Below are positions 8,967 through 17,290 of a stretch of DNA of 64,000 bases, one piece after another (within the stretch, counting starts at the first letter, position 1; the number at the start of each line of letters is the position of its first letter). The translations under genes were made by a program, and so were the position numbers. Source of the DNA: Gammaproteobacteria bacterium (GTDB lineage: Bacteria > Pseudomonadota > Gammaproteobacteria > SZUA-140); assembly GCA_016712635.1 (NCBI GenBank), contig JADJQS010000001.1, positions 93,501 through 157,500 on the forward strand, in the 5' to 3' direction. The notes beneath the pieces were generated by a model. The model was not told where the DNA came from and made no database searches. It saw only the letters and a list, made by a program, of their open reading frames with translations.

Positions 8967-10313
8967 TTACTCTTTAACATCCGCCTGCGTATTCCAGGTG
9001 AACGCCGGCCTTACCGGCGCCCGCAAGACTCCTCTAAAATCGCCTCGCGCGGAATCACCCTCCAGACTGTCTATTACCTGAAAGCCGACCGCATCGCGCT
9101 CCCGTACTTGCACAATGTTTTTCGGCTCGAGGGTATGGATGTAGACGTTCACCATATACATTCCCTCGCCCAGGAAGTTGCCCGAGATCCATCCAGTACT
9201 GATGTACCTCCCGACGGGTCTCTGGCGCCCTCTCCATGCTTTGTCCTGATCCATTGCTTCACAAGCGGTATTGCCCTGCTCATCAATCAACGAGAAACTC
9301 ATCGCCAATGTGTACCCGGGCTGGATGACCTCGTACTCTACTTCGACTCCTATGGGATATCGTATGTCGAACGCCTCGGATATCTTGTCCTGTTCATCGC
9401 GCAATCGTACCGCTCTCAAACGTACGATATCCCCTCGCGGCGCTATTTGATCATCACTCCATTCCCGGTTAGCTATATTATCCGCATCCCCCTTGAGATA
9501 GCTGCGCACAACCTCATGTGGGGTTCCGTCTAGCCGCACGCCCCCTTGATCCAACATTATTACACGGCTGCACATGCGGGTAACCGACGGCATGCTGTGA
9601 GAAACAAAAAGCACGGTTCGCCCCTGCCTTCCCACTTCCTGCATTTTTCCCATGCATTTCTTTTGAAACTCCGAGTCTCCAACCGCCAGCACCTCATCGA
9701 TGATCAGAATTTCCGGCTCAAGATGCGCGGCGACGGCGAAGGCAAGACGAACACGCATGCCGCTTGAGTAACGCTTCACGGGGGTATCAAGAAATTTTTC
9801 CACGCCAGAGAACTCGACTATTTCATCAAATTTACTATCGACCTCATGCTTACGCATCCCCAATATAGTGCCATTGAGATATACGTTATCCCGCCCGGTA
9901 AGCTCCGGATGGAAACCGGTCCCAACCTCCAGCAGACTGGACACTCTTCCCTGTATGGTAGCCGTCCCCTTGGTCGGCGGCGTGATCCGCGACAGAATTT
10001 TAAGCAGGGTCGATTTGCCAGCACCGTTCCTCCCGATGATTCCAACCAGCTCTCCCTGTTCTACCTTGAACGACACATCTTTCAAGGCCCACAGGATGTC
10101 GCTCGAATCCGTCTGGTTATTGCCCTTATCGCCCGACAAGACATCATCGAAGTTATACAGCGAACGGTATTTCTTATAGTTCGTTATTGGATTACGGATG
10201 AATCTGGATACCGCAGTCACAAGATTGTCTGCTTCCAGATCCCGCACGCCGATGCGATAGATTTTGCTGAGCCCATCAACTCTTATAGCGGGCAAACTGT
10301 CGCTCATACTCAA
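8967..10313 (-). CDS. wzt: Polysaccharide ABC exporter, ATP-binding subunit with C-terminal Wzt-like carbohydrate-binding domain
   Basis: 448 residues. The nucleotide-binding domain has Walker A GRNGAGKST (residues 94-102), signature YSSGM (about 182-186) and Walker B EILIIDEVL (about 201-209) followed by an H-loop in LFVSHSMPSV. After residue 270 a separate beta-rich domain follows (ISEAFDIRYPIGVEVEYEV, LAMSFSLIDEQGNTAC, GNFLGEGMYMVNVYIH), as in Wzt proteins that recognise a terminal modification on the undecaprenyl-linked chain before export. It pairs with the permease at 10453-11289. The insertion between about residues 40 and 75 before the conserved core is typical of this KpsT/Wzt subgroup. 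Confidence 0.9.
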   Translation of the reverse strand: MSMSDSLPAIRVDGLSKIYRIGVRDLEADNLVTAVSRFIRNPITNYKKYRSLYNFDDVLSGDKGNNQTDSSDILWALKDVSFKVEQGELVGIIGRNGAGKSTLLKILSRITPPTKGTATIQGRVSSLLEVGTGFHPELTGRDNVYLNGTILGMRKHEVDSKFDEIVEFSGVEKFLDTPVKRYSSGMRVRLAFAVAAHLEPEILIIDEVLAVGDSEFQKKCMGKMQEVGRQGRTVLFVSHSMPSVTRMCSRVIMLDQGGVRLDGTPHEVVRSYLKGDADNIANREWSDDQIAPRGDIVRLRAVRLRDEQDKISEAFDIRYPIGVEVEYEVIQPGYTLAMSFSLIDEQGNTACEAMDQDKAWRGRQRPVGRYISTGWISGNFLGEGMYMVNVYIHTLEPKNIVQVRERDAVGFQVIDSLEGDSARGDFRGVLRAPVRPAFTWNTQADVKE

Positions 10314-10452
10314 ACACCATCCTTATTGACTAAAATGTACCGACGTATTGGTGCACGATTCACACTATGCACCCGGGTTGACTTGGAGCTTAATATTGAA
10401 GCCAGCATTAAAATGCCCGCAGCCACCTGCCCTGATACTAGTTACGGATTTC

Positions 10453-11289
10453 TTACACCACGTCTACGAATACCTTCTCCATGCGGCGGAAATAAAAAGC
10501 GCCGCTGATGAGCAGTAAGACTGCGGTAATCATACCCGGCACGATATATTGCCAATTCATCCCCGTCCCCAGGAACATGGATCGAAATCCTTCGATTACC
10601 CCAACGATCGGGTTAAGCGAATAGATGATGCGGTATTTATCCGGGATGGTTGACGCCGAGTAAACAATTGGAGCTGTGTACATCAACAGCTGGATGACAT
10701 AGTTCAAGGCAAATTTCACATCACGGTAGCGGATAGCGAGCGCAGACAGCCACAGACCCGCCCCGGCAGGCACACTGATCATCATCAGGACAAATAACGG
10801 CAGATATAAAATATCCCATGTAGGCGCAACCTTGTAATAAGCCAGAATGGCGACCAGCAGGAGTATCGAGATTATAAAATTACCCAATGACGAAAGTACC
10901 GTGGTAAGCGGAAATATCAGGCGGGGAAAATATATTTTCCCGAGCATTGATTGATTGCTAACCAGACTCTGGCTTGACTGTGTCAACGCAGTTGACATGT
11001 AAGTCCATGGGATGATCGCCAAGGCTGAAAATAGCGTATACGGGACGCCGTCGGACGGGATCTTGGCCACCTTGCCGAATATGATCGTGAAAATAACGAT
11101 GTTCATTAGCGGTTGGATGATACCCCAACCCACCCCCAGGATAGTCTGGGCATACATGACCTTGAGGTTGCGAACTATCAGGAAATAAAACAGGTCGCGG
11201 TAGGCAATCAGTTCTTTGAAATCGATCATCTGCCAGCCGGCCGGCGGCTTGATGGTAAGAACCGGTATATCGCCTTTATGGATGCTCAT
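10453..11289 (-). CDS. wzm: Polysaccharide ABC exporter, permease subunit (ABC-2 type)
   Basis: 278 residues with six predicted hydrophobic segments (for example YRDLFYFLIVRNLKVMYAQT, IVIFTIIFGKVAKI, FIISILLLVAILAYY, LYLPLFVLMMISVPAGAGL). The LGVGWGIIQPL segment and the central RYRDVKFALNYVIQLLMY region are typical of Wzm/KpsM-type ABC-2 permeases. With the Wzt-like ATPase encoded 139 bases downstream it should move a completed undecaprenyl-linked glycan across the inner membrane. This is a Wzy-independent export route, distinct from the Wza/Wzz-type genes at 36-40 kb. Confidence 0.9.
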   Translation of the reverse strand: MSIHKGDIPVLTIKPPAGWQMIDFKELIAYRDLFYFLIVRNLKVMYAQTILGVGWGIIQPLMNIVIFTIIFGKVAKIPSDGVPYTLFSALAIIPWTYMSTALTQSSQSLVSNQSMLGKIYFPRLIFPLTTVLSSLGNFIISILLLVAILAYYKVAPTWDILYLPLFVLMMISVPAGAGLWLSALAIRYRDVKFALNYVIQLLMYTAPIVYSASTIPDKYRIIYSLNPIVGVIEGFRSMFLGTGMNWQYIVPGMITAVLLLISGAFYFRRMEKVFVDVV

Positions 11290-11567
11290 TTCCTGTAAAC
11301 CCCCAACGATAATTGTCTAGTCCACAACATTGCACTGTCTGAACGAAACTTACATCAACTATAAAACAATCAATATATTGCAAGCCGCACCCTGAATATT
11401 GCAGCTTCTCCCCTGGGCAACGGATGAGCTGCATCGCACTACATTTGCCTGCCGTCACATCGGTGATCCTTGAGAATAGCGGCAGAATAGCCCTCAACCA
11501 TAGAAAAACAAGCAAGAAAACAACACGTCACAATTCAACCAGACCGGGAATTCTCCTGGGCCCGGCG

Positions 11568-12815
11568 TTAGCACACATTGTGTTCCAGTCTACGCGCCGC
11601 CGCCCCCAGTACGAACTGTTCCATCTTGTTGGCGTAATCCTGGATGGCGAAATTGCTCTCCATCTGCCGTCGCGCCGTCAGCACCAGACGCCGACGCAGG
11701 TCATCGTCTCTGATCATGCGCTCCAGCTTGTCCGCCAGATCGACCGGCTGTTCCGCCTCGAACACCAGGGCATTGCCTTCATGCACGAAGAGTTCGGCCA
11801 TCCCGCCCTGGGTGGTGCCGACCACGGGCAGGCCGGAAGCCATCGCCTCCAGCGCCGTCGCACCGAATCCCTCATAGCCGCCGCCGGCGCTCGGAAACAC
11901 GAAAATATCATGCTCGCGGTACAAGACGGACAGATCCTTGTGCGGCAACTTGCCGCGGAAAACGACCTCGGCCGGCCCCGACTCGGCCTGCTCGACCAGT
12001 GTTCTCTTGTACTCCCCCACGCCCTCGCCGACGATACTCACGACCAGATGACCTGCGCCGTACCTCCCCGCCAGGCGATGCGCCGCCTCGACCAGGGTAT
12101 GGACGCCTTTGTAACTGTGCACCTGGCCGACAAACAGCAGCCGGATCGGCTGATGCAGGCTGCCGGGATTCTCCCGCATGGGGAATTGCTCGATCGGGAT
12201 GCCGCGATAGATCACCTGCGAATTCTCGATGGGCAGGCCCTGCTCGACCAGCCGGCGCTTGATGTCGAGACTGACACAATGGGTGTGCGAGAAATCCAGC
12301 CCGACCCAGGTCGTACCCCGCCACAGCCAGCGGTCCTGGATATAACGGAGCAGTTTCTTTCTTCTCAGGCTGAATGGGGCCGGCTTGTACTGATTGATGT
12401 TCGGGTCGCCGAACGTCCACGCCAGCGGGATTCGCAGATCCTGCGCCGCGCGCACCGGTCCCAGGCTCAGGTGAGACTGGCTCCAGGCGAAGACCAGATC
12501 GGGCTGCTCGCGCCGAAGAACCTCCTGCGCGATCCGGTAGTTCTTTACGGTGGTCTTCCAGCGGTCGCTGCGCACCAGCAACCATGGATAGGTCTCCTTG
12601 GTCACGGGATTGGTAAATTGCCGGTAGAGGTCGAATATCCGGTGGACCGCGATCTCTCCCGACTCCACGACGGGCTGGTCAACTCCGTTGACGCTGGTCA
12701 GCACCACAACTTCGTGCCCCCGCGCCGCCAGAGCGCGCGACACCTGTTCGCAACGGATCTCGAAGCCGCCGACATAATGGGGTGGAAACAGATTGGTGAT
12801 AACGGCGATCTTCAT
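11568..12815 (-). CDS. Glycosyltransferase, GT4 family
   Basis: 415 residues. It has an N-terminal GT-B loop (AVITNLFPPHYVGGFEIRCE), a donor-domain start (IRLLFVGQVHSYKGVHTLVEA), VSIVGEGVGEYK and the EX7E-type motif region PSAGGGYEGFGATALEAMASG followed by LPVVGTTQGGMAEL. This is a canonical retaining GT4 enzyme acting in the cytoplasm on lipid-linked glycan. It is the most upstream gene of the minus-strand block leading to the ABC exporter, separated from the permease by 278 bases (11290-11567) without a visible gene. Confidence 0.87.
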   Translation of the reverse strand: MKIAVITNLFPPHYVGGFEIRCEQVSRALAARGHEVVVLTSVNGVDQPVVESGEIAVHRIFDLYRQFTNPVTKETYPWLLVRSDRWKTTVKNYRIAQEVLRREQPDLVFAWSQSHLSLGPVRAAQDLRIPLAWTFGDPNINQYKPAPFSLRRKKLLRYIQDRWLWRGTTWVGLDFSHTHCVSLDIKRRLVEQGLPIENSQVIYRGIPIEQFPMRENPGSLHQPIRLLFVGQVHSYKGVHTLVEAAHRLAGRYGAGHLVVSIVGEGVGEYKRTLVEQAESGPAEVVFRGKLPHKDLSVLYREHDIFVFPSAGGGYEGFGATALEAMASGLPVVGTTQGGMAELFVHEGNALVFEAEQPVDLADKLERMIRDDDLRRRLVLTARRQMESNFAIQDYANKMEQFVLGAAARRLEHNVC

Positions 12816-13177
12816 CGGTCATGCAGCTCTGTCAGTACGGATGCTGGCGGTGGATGCACCAATAAAACACCGCCGGCCAGCGCTAAAACGTGCCATTCTA
12901 CACTGTCTCGTCAATCATTTCCGCTTCATTGGCAAAAATCGGACGGATTCTGCAGCTAGCGATCGCATCGACCCAGGCTGCGCGCCGCACCCCGATTCCG
13001 CCTCCACGCTTCAGATAGTCGTGGCATTGCCGAGATCATTAATACGCGGTAGAGTCCAGCTAAATTTAAGAAACACCCCGGCAAACACGCAAGGCCCCTG
13101 CGCGGAATCCACCGCGCGGCCAATACCTGCAGCCCATTGTGCAGCATACTGAGATAAACCCGGAACATACTCCATCG
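12816..13177. other. Intergenic region between divergent glycosyltransferases
   Basis: 362 bases without a supportable gene. It lies between divergent starts, so promoters for both directions should be here, but no sequence close to a sigma-70 or sigma-54 consensus was convincing. Confidence 0.5.
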
Positions 13178-14155
13178 ATGAGCGACAACTTCCCACTGGT
13201 GAGCGTCATCACGCCGGTGTACAACGGCGTGCGTTACCTGAGTGAATGCATCGAAAGCGTGCTGAATCAGACGTATCAGAATTGGGAATATACGCTTGTC
13301 GACAACTGCAGTACGGACGGCACCGCGGAACTCATCAAACGATATGCCGCACGTGATGCGCGCATCAGGGTTGTCACGAATGAACGTACGGTCGATGTAA
13401 TCCAGAATCACAACATCGCCTTCCAACACGTATCGGCCAAGGCGGGGTACTGCAAACTGCTGCAGGCCGACGACTGGATGTTCCCCGAATGCCTCGACCT
13501 CATGGTCAATGCGGGTGAGGCCGCGCCCTCGTCTGGCATAGTCGGCTCGTATTGCCTGGCGGGGACGAAGGTGCGATGCGTCGGCCTGCCCTACCCTACA
13601 CCAGTCGTTTCTGGACGCGAGCTCGGCAGGATGACCCTGCTCGGGATGCTGTATCTCTTCTGGTCGCCTTCCTGCCTGCTGATCAGGGCGGACCTCGTCC
13701 GCGGACGGCAGCCGTTCTACCGCTCCGGCTATCTGCATGCGGACGTTGAGGCACTGTACGATGTCCTGCAGGTATGTGATTTCGCCTTCGTGCACCAGGT
13801 GCTGACCTACATCAGGACGCACGAGGGCTCGATGACCGCGCAGGACGCGAAACGCGCCAATACGCAGCGCCTGAGCCGCCTGCGTCTCCTGCATGATTTC
13901 GGTCCGGTCTATCTGGACAGCGGCGAGTTCACTCACAGGCTGGAGGCACTGACAGGCGAGTATTACGAAAACCTGGCCCTGTGCGTCTTTGAACGCAAGG
14001 CGCCCGAGTTCTGGCGACATCAGAAGGCGGAACTGCAAAAACTTGGGTACCCTTTAAGTCATCTGAGGCTGGTGCGCGAGACGGCATCCGCGCTGCTGAC
14101 CAATCCGCGCGAGATCGCGCGCAGGCTGAGAAACGCCGCCTCCGCATCCAGGTGA
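13178..14155 (+). CDS. Glycosyltransferase family 2
   Basis: 325 residues from the ATG at 13178, chosen over an in-frame upstream start because the GT-A domain begins at once: PLVSVITPVYNGVRYLSECI, then SVLNQTYQNWEY, VDNCSTDGTAEL and the acidic metal-site region LLQADDWMFPECL (a DDW variant of DxD). Inverting GT2 enzymes transfer from a nucleotide sugar. The C-terminal part (LLIRADLVRGRQPFYRSGYLHADVE) holds the family's later ED-like acidic position. It is transcribed toward the convergent SDR gene that ends 44 bases away. Confidence 0.87.
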   Translation: MSDNFPLVSVITPVYNGVRYLSECIESVLNQTYQNWEYTLVDNCSTDGTAELIKRYAARDARIRVVTNERTVDVIQNHNIAFQHVSAKAGYCKLLQADDWMFPECLDLMVNAGEAAPSSGIVGSYCLAGTKVRCVGLPYPTPVVSGRELGRMTLLGMLYLFWSPSCLLIRADLVRGRQPFYRSGYLHADVEALYDVLQVCDFAFVHQVLTYIRTHEGSMTAQDAKRANTQRLSRLRLLHDFGPVYLDSGEFTHRLEALTGEYYENLALCVFERKAPEFWRHQKAELQKLGYPLSHLRLVRETASALLTNPREIARRLRNAASASR

Positions 14156-14198
14156 GCGCAGCCGGGAGCGGCGGGTATACGGGCGCCCACACAGCGAC

Positions 14199-15146
14199 TC
14201 ACCGGTTGATCCTGCCGGCATCGAGTTCGCCGCGATACCAGTCCACCGTCCGCTCAAGACCTTGCCGCAAGTCTACGGCGGGCCGCCACCCCAGCACCCG
14301 CCCCGTATTCACGATGTCCGCCTGCTTGACCCTTTCCATGGGACGGTCCGGTAGCGCACCGAATTCGGGCGCAACGCCGCCTCCGATGATCTCACACAGC
14401 ATCTCGACCACCCGGCGCGTGGTGACCAGCTCCCCGGAACCGAGATTGAACGTGCCGCCGTCAATGCCGGGTTGCAACCCCATCGCCAGCAGCCCGGCAG
14501 CGACATCCTCCGCATAAATCCAGTCAACCGGGCGCAGCCCGCTGGATAGCTTGGGCGATTCGCCCCGCAACAGGGCAAGCGTCACATAGGGGATGAGCTT
14601 GCGCAGATCCTGCTGACATGGCCCGTACACCATAAAGAGCCGGGCAATCGCTACCGGTGTCTGGTACAGGGCATGGAACATGCGGGCGTATCCGCTGGCG
14701 GACCATTTGGCCGCGGCGTAGGGTGATGTGGGCACGGCAACAGCCGAATCCGCTTCGTCCGGCTCTTCCAGCGAACCCGCCATCACCAGACGCTTGCACC
14801 GATGCTCCGTCGCCGCGACCAGGATATTGACCGAGCTCAACAGGTTTGCCTGGAGGGTCGGCAGGACAAGCTTGATCTCCCGGCTGCCGGTGACCTCGCT
14901 CGCGAGATGAAAAACGATGTCCGGCCGGATTTCGGCAAACAGGCGGTTCACCGTTTCCGGGTCGGCCAGATCACCCTGCCGCCATGTGACACCCCCTGCG
15001 GGCTCATTGCGTGCGCGGCGCGAAACCGCATGAACCGCCGCACCCAAGTGACCCAATCGGTCGCACAGCCATGAGCCGATGAAACCGCTCCCGCCCGTGA
15101 CCAGCACCGTCAACCCGGAATATCCGGATGCATTCATCATCCCCAT
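14199..15146 (-). CDS. NAD(P)-dependent sugar epimerase/reductase (extended SDR)
   Basis: 315 residues. A Rossmann start TVLVTGGSGFIGSWLCDRLG (GxxGxxG), a conserved SLEEPDEA..TSPYAAAKWSASGY region containing the YxxxK catalytic pair, and ARLFMVYGPCQQDLRKLIPY are typical of sugar 4-ketoreductases and epimerases of the GalE/RmlD-like extended SDR group. It could be a 4-ketoreductase completing the CDP- or GDP-6-deoxysugar made elsewhere in the locus, but the sugar cannot be told from sequence. Three in-frame ATGs lie close together at the start; the first is used. Confidence 0.8.
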   Translation of the reverse strand: MGMMNASGYSGLTVLVTGGSGFIGSWLCDRLGHLGAAVHAVSRRARNEPAGGVTWRQGDLADPETVNRLFAEIRPDIVFHLASEVTGSREIKLVLPTLQANLLSSVNILVAATEHRCKRLVMAGSLEEPDEADSAVAVPTSPYAAAKWSASGYARMFHALYQTPVAIARLFMVYGPCQQDLRKLIPYVTLALLRGESPKLSSGLRPVDWIYAEDVAAGLLAMGLQPGIDGGTFNLGSGELVTTRRVVEMLCEIIGGGVAPEFGALPDRPMERVKQADIVNTGRVLGWRPAVDLRQGLERTVDWYRGELDAGRINR

Positions 15147-15535
15147 CGCACACCATGATGATCAACCGCTTGATCGGCAAAGGATAAGCCCATACTGGCT
15201 TTACACGCGGAACAAGCTGTGAGAGAATGTAACCATTTTAAAATCATGTGGTTATAACTAATATCTCAACAAAGATCAATACAGGACCACCACCAAGGCC
15301 AACAGGATTCTGCCGGCTTGAGCCTTTTCTACTTTGATCCTATTTACTTTGATATCACTTCCTCCCTAAATTGACCACTGTAAACAGTGATGAACATGTA
15401 TTCACAAAGATACGGCCGGCCGCAGCCCATCGATTATCGAAGTTCGACGAACCGGCCGAATTTTTGCATGACAGCCCTGCTTGACGGGTGAAGCGCTCAC
15501 AAGGACGAACGACGGACACGAGAGAGGTGCCACAG
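15147..15535. other. Divergent intergenic region with regulatory signals
   Basis: 389 bases between the SDR gene (minus) and the surface-protein island (plus). It is AT-rich around 15220-15290. It contains an inverted repeat CACTGT-AA-ACAGTG at 15376-15389 and a sigma-54-like promoter at 15453-15468. No gene is seen. Confidence 0.55.
15453..15468 (+). promoter_or_regulatory. Candidate sigma-54 (RpoN) promoter of the surface-protein island
   Basis: CGGCCGAATTTTTGCA has GG at 15454-15455 and GC at 15466-15467, exactly ten bases apart as RpoN needs, with the preferred TTGCA at -12. The -24 box lacks the usual T before GG. Predicted start of transcription is near 15479, about 57 bases before the lipoprotein ATG. 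Confidence 0.45.
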
Positions 15536-15688
15536 ATGCGACTGATCAAACTGAATGCCCTGCTGCTGTTTTGCTCACTGGTACTCGTGGGCTGCGGCAG
15601 CAGCGGCGGGGGCGGCGGAGACGACGAGACCCCGACCGGAAGCAGCAACTGGGATGAAATGAAATGGGACCAGGACAACTGGTCCTGA
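15536..15688 (+). CDS. Small lipoprotein with Gly-rich linker
   Basis: 50 residues from ATG 15536, preceded by a good GAGAGGT ribosome site. The signal ends in the lipobox LVLVGC, so Cys19 should be lipidated; it is followed by GSSGGGGGDDE and a short acidic, tryptophan-containing tail (NWDEMKWDQDNWS). No family is recognised. The same Cys-Gly-rich start recurs in the large SGNH lipoprotein at 17291. It lies 52 bases before the FGE-fold protein gene, probably in one operon. Confidence 0.65.
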   Translation: MRLIKLNALLLFCSLVLVGCGSSGGGGGDDETPTGSSNWDEMKWDQDNWS

Positions 15689-15740
15689 ACGATGACCGCT
15701 TCCATCCGATTATTTCGAGAACATTGAGAGGACAAGCCCG

Positions 15741-17186
15741 ATGAACAGAACTTATTCCCTGATAGCCGCGTTCGTGACCTTGGCGGTGATCACCACGTCC
15801 CCGTTGGCGGGCGAGCTGAATACCGACACGGACAACACCCTGAACGTCTTCGTCTCCGGGACGGCCGCGGTCGCCGCCGACGTAAACGAAAACTTCGCAG
15901 AGGTGGCGGACGCCGTCAACGACAACAACGCGCGCATAGACGCCAACACGGCGGCCATCACGACCAACACGACTGCCATCACCGGCCTGCAGACCAACAA
16001 GCTCAACAGCGCGGATCTGGGCGCGGCGCTCGATACGGCGACGACGACCTCGGGCAATACCGTCGACGGCAACGCGGCGGACATCCTGATCAATTCGACC
16101 GCGATCGGCATCCACACCACCGCCATCAGCACCAATGCGGCGAACATCGCCGATAATGCCGCCGACATCACGGCCAACACGGCCGCCATCATCGTCAACA
16201 CGGCGGATATCGCCACCAACGCCGCGAACATTACCGCGAACACGAATGCGATCGCCGGCAAGCTCAGCACCGGCGCGCTCGGCACCGCGCTCGATACCAC
16301 GACCACCACGCTGGGTAACTCCATCGACGGAAACGCCACCGCGATCACCGCCAACACCGCGGCCATCGCTGACAACGCCACCGACATCTCGACCAACGCC
16401 GACGCCATCCTGGATCTGCAGCAGCATGCCAACCGGACGGGCATCGCCTGCGCCGGAAACGACGCCAGCGACATCATGGTTCGCGTGGGCCCGCTGTGCG
16501 TCGACGCCTATGAGGCCAGCGTATGGGACACCTCCCAGGGCGGGGGCACGCAATCCGGCGTCGGGTCCGACAACTATCTCTGCGATGACAACGGCAACGA
16601 CTGCAGCGCCAGCGCGGCGAATCCCATCTATGCCCGCAGCGAGGTGAACAGAACTCCGTCGTCCTATATCACCTGGTTCCAGGCCCTGCAGGCCTGCGCC
16701 AACGCCGGCAAGCGCCTGCTGACCAATGCCGAATGGCAGATGGCCGCAGCAGGCACGCTGGACGCGAACTGCACCGGCGGCGCGGGATTGACCGGCGATC
16801 GCGCCTCCTGCGTTTCGAACTGGGGCGTCTACGACATGGCCGGCAACGTGGACGAGTGGGTCGCCGACTGGATGCAGGGCGCGCGAACGACGACGCACAG
16901 CAACGTCGCCATAAGCGCCGACACCTCCACCGTAACTTCTACCACCACGGTTGTCGTGCCTACGTATGCATCCGGCAATCTGGGGGCGGGCTACGGCAGC
17001 GATGCCGTGGCCGGTGTGCAACAATCCACATTCTTCGACCAAAGCGCTGGCGGTGGTGCAGGCACGTTCGCAGCATCGAATTTCCCGGCTGCGATCTATC
17101 GCGGTGCGAGCGGCATCTTCACGTTCAACGCCGCGTTCTCGCCGTCGTCTTACGACAACTCCACGGGCTTCCGTTGCGCCCGTTGA
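15741..17186 (+). CDS. Secreted FGE-sulfatase-fold protein on a heptad-repeat stalk
   Basis: 481 residues. A signal peptide (SLIAAFVTLAVITTSPLAG) is followed by about 200 residues of Asn/Thr/Ala/Ile heptads (units such as ITANTAA and ISTNAAN), as in trimeric coiled-coil stalks. From about residue 235 a formylglycine-generating-enzyme-like (SUMF1) domain follows: VGPLCVDAYEASVWD, PSSYITWFQALQACANAGKRL, LTNAEWQMAAAG, GVYDMAGNVDEWVADW and the terminal TGFRCAR. Such domains also act as ligand-binding folds, and no sulfatase is encoded nearby, so an adhesive or carbohydrate-binding role is at least as likely as an enzymatic one. The ribosome site GAGAGG precedes the ATG. A strong terminator follows. 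Confidence 0.82.
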   Translation: MNRTYSLIAAFVTLAVITTSPLAGELNTDTDNTLNVFVSGTAAVAADVNENFAEVADAVNDNNARIDANTAAITTNTTAITGLQTNKLNSADLGAALDTATTTSGNTVDGNAADILINSTAIGIHTTAISTNAANIADNAADITANTAAIIVNTADIATNAANITANTNAIAGKLSTGALGTALDTTTTTLGNSIDGNATAITANTAAIADNATDISTNADAILDLQQHANRTGIACAGNDASDIMVRVGPLCVDAYEASVWDTSQGGGTQSGVGSDNYLCDDNGNDCSASAANPIYARSEVNRTPSSYITWFQALQACANAGKRLLTNAEWQMAAAGTLDANCTGGAGLTGDRASCVSNWGVYDMAGNVDEWVADWMQGARTTTHSNVAISADTSTVTSTTTVVVPTYASGNLGAGYGSDAVAGVQQSTFFDQSAGGGAGTFAASNFPAAIYRGASGIFTFNAAFSPSSYDNSTGFRCAR

Positions 17187-17208
17187 GATACGTCTGACTT
17201 GTCACACA

Positions 17209-17239
17209 CGGTTGGGCCCTCCCGGGCCCAACCGTTTTT
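17209..17239 (+). terminator. Rho-independent terminator after the FGE-fold gene
   Basis: An 11-bp perfect stem (CGGTTGGGCCC / GGGCCCAACCG) with loop TCCC is followed by TTTTT at 17235-17239. It separates the lipoprotein/FGE unit from the SGNH lipoprotein gene. Confidence 0.9.
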
Positions 17240-17290
17240 AGAATGAACGAGAACCCTTCCCGGCCCACGATGTATAGCTCTCGGCGCATT

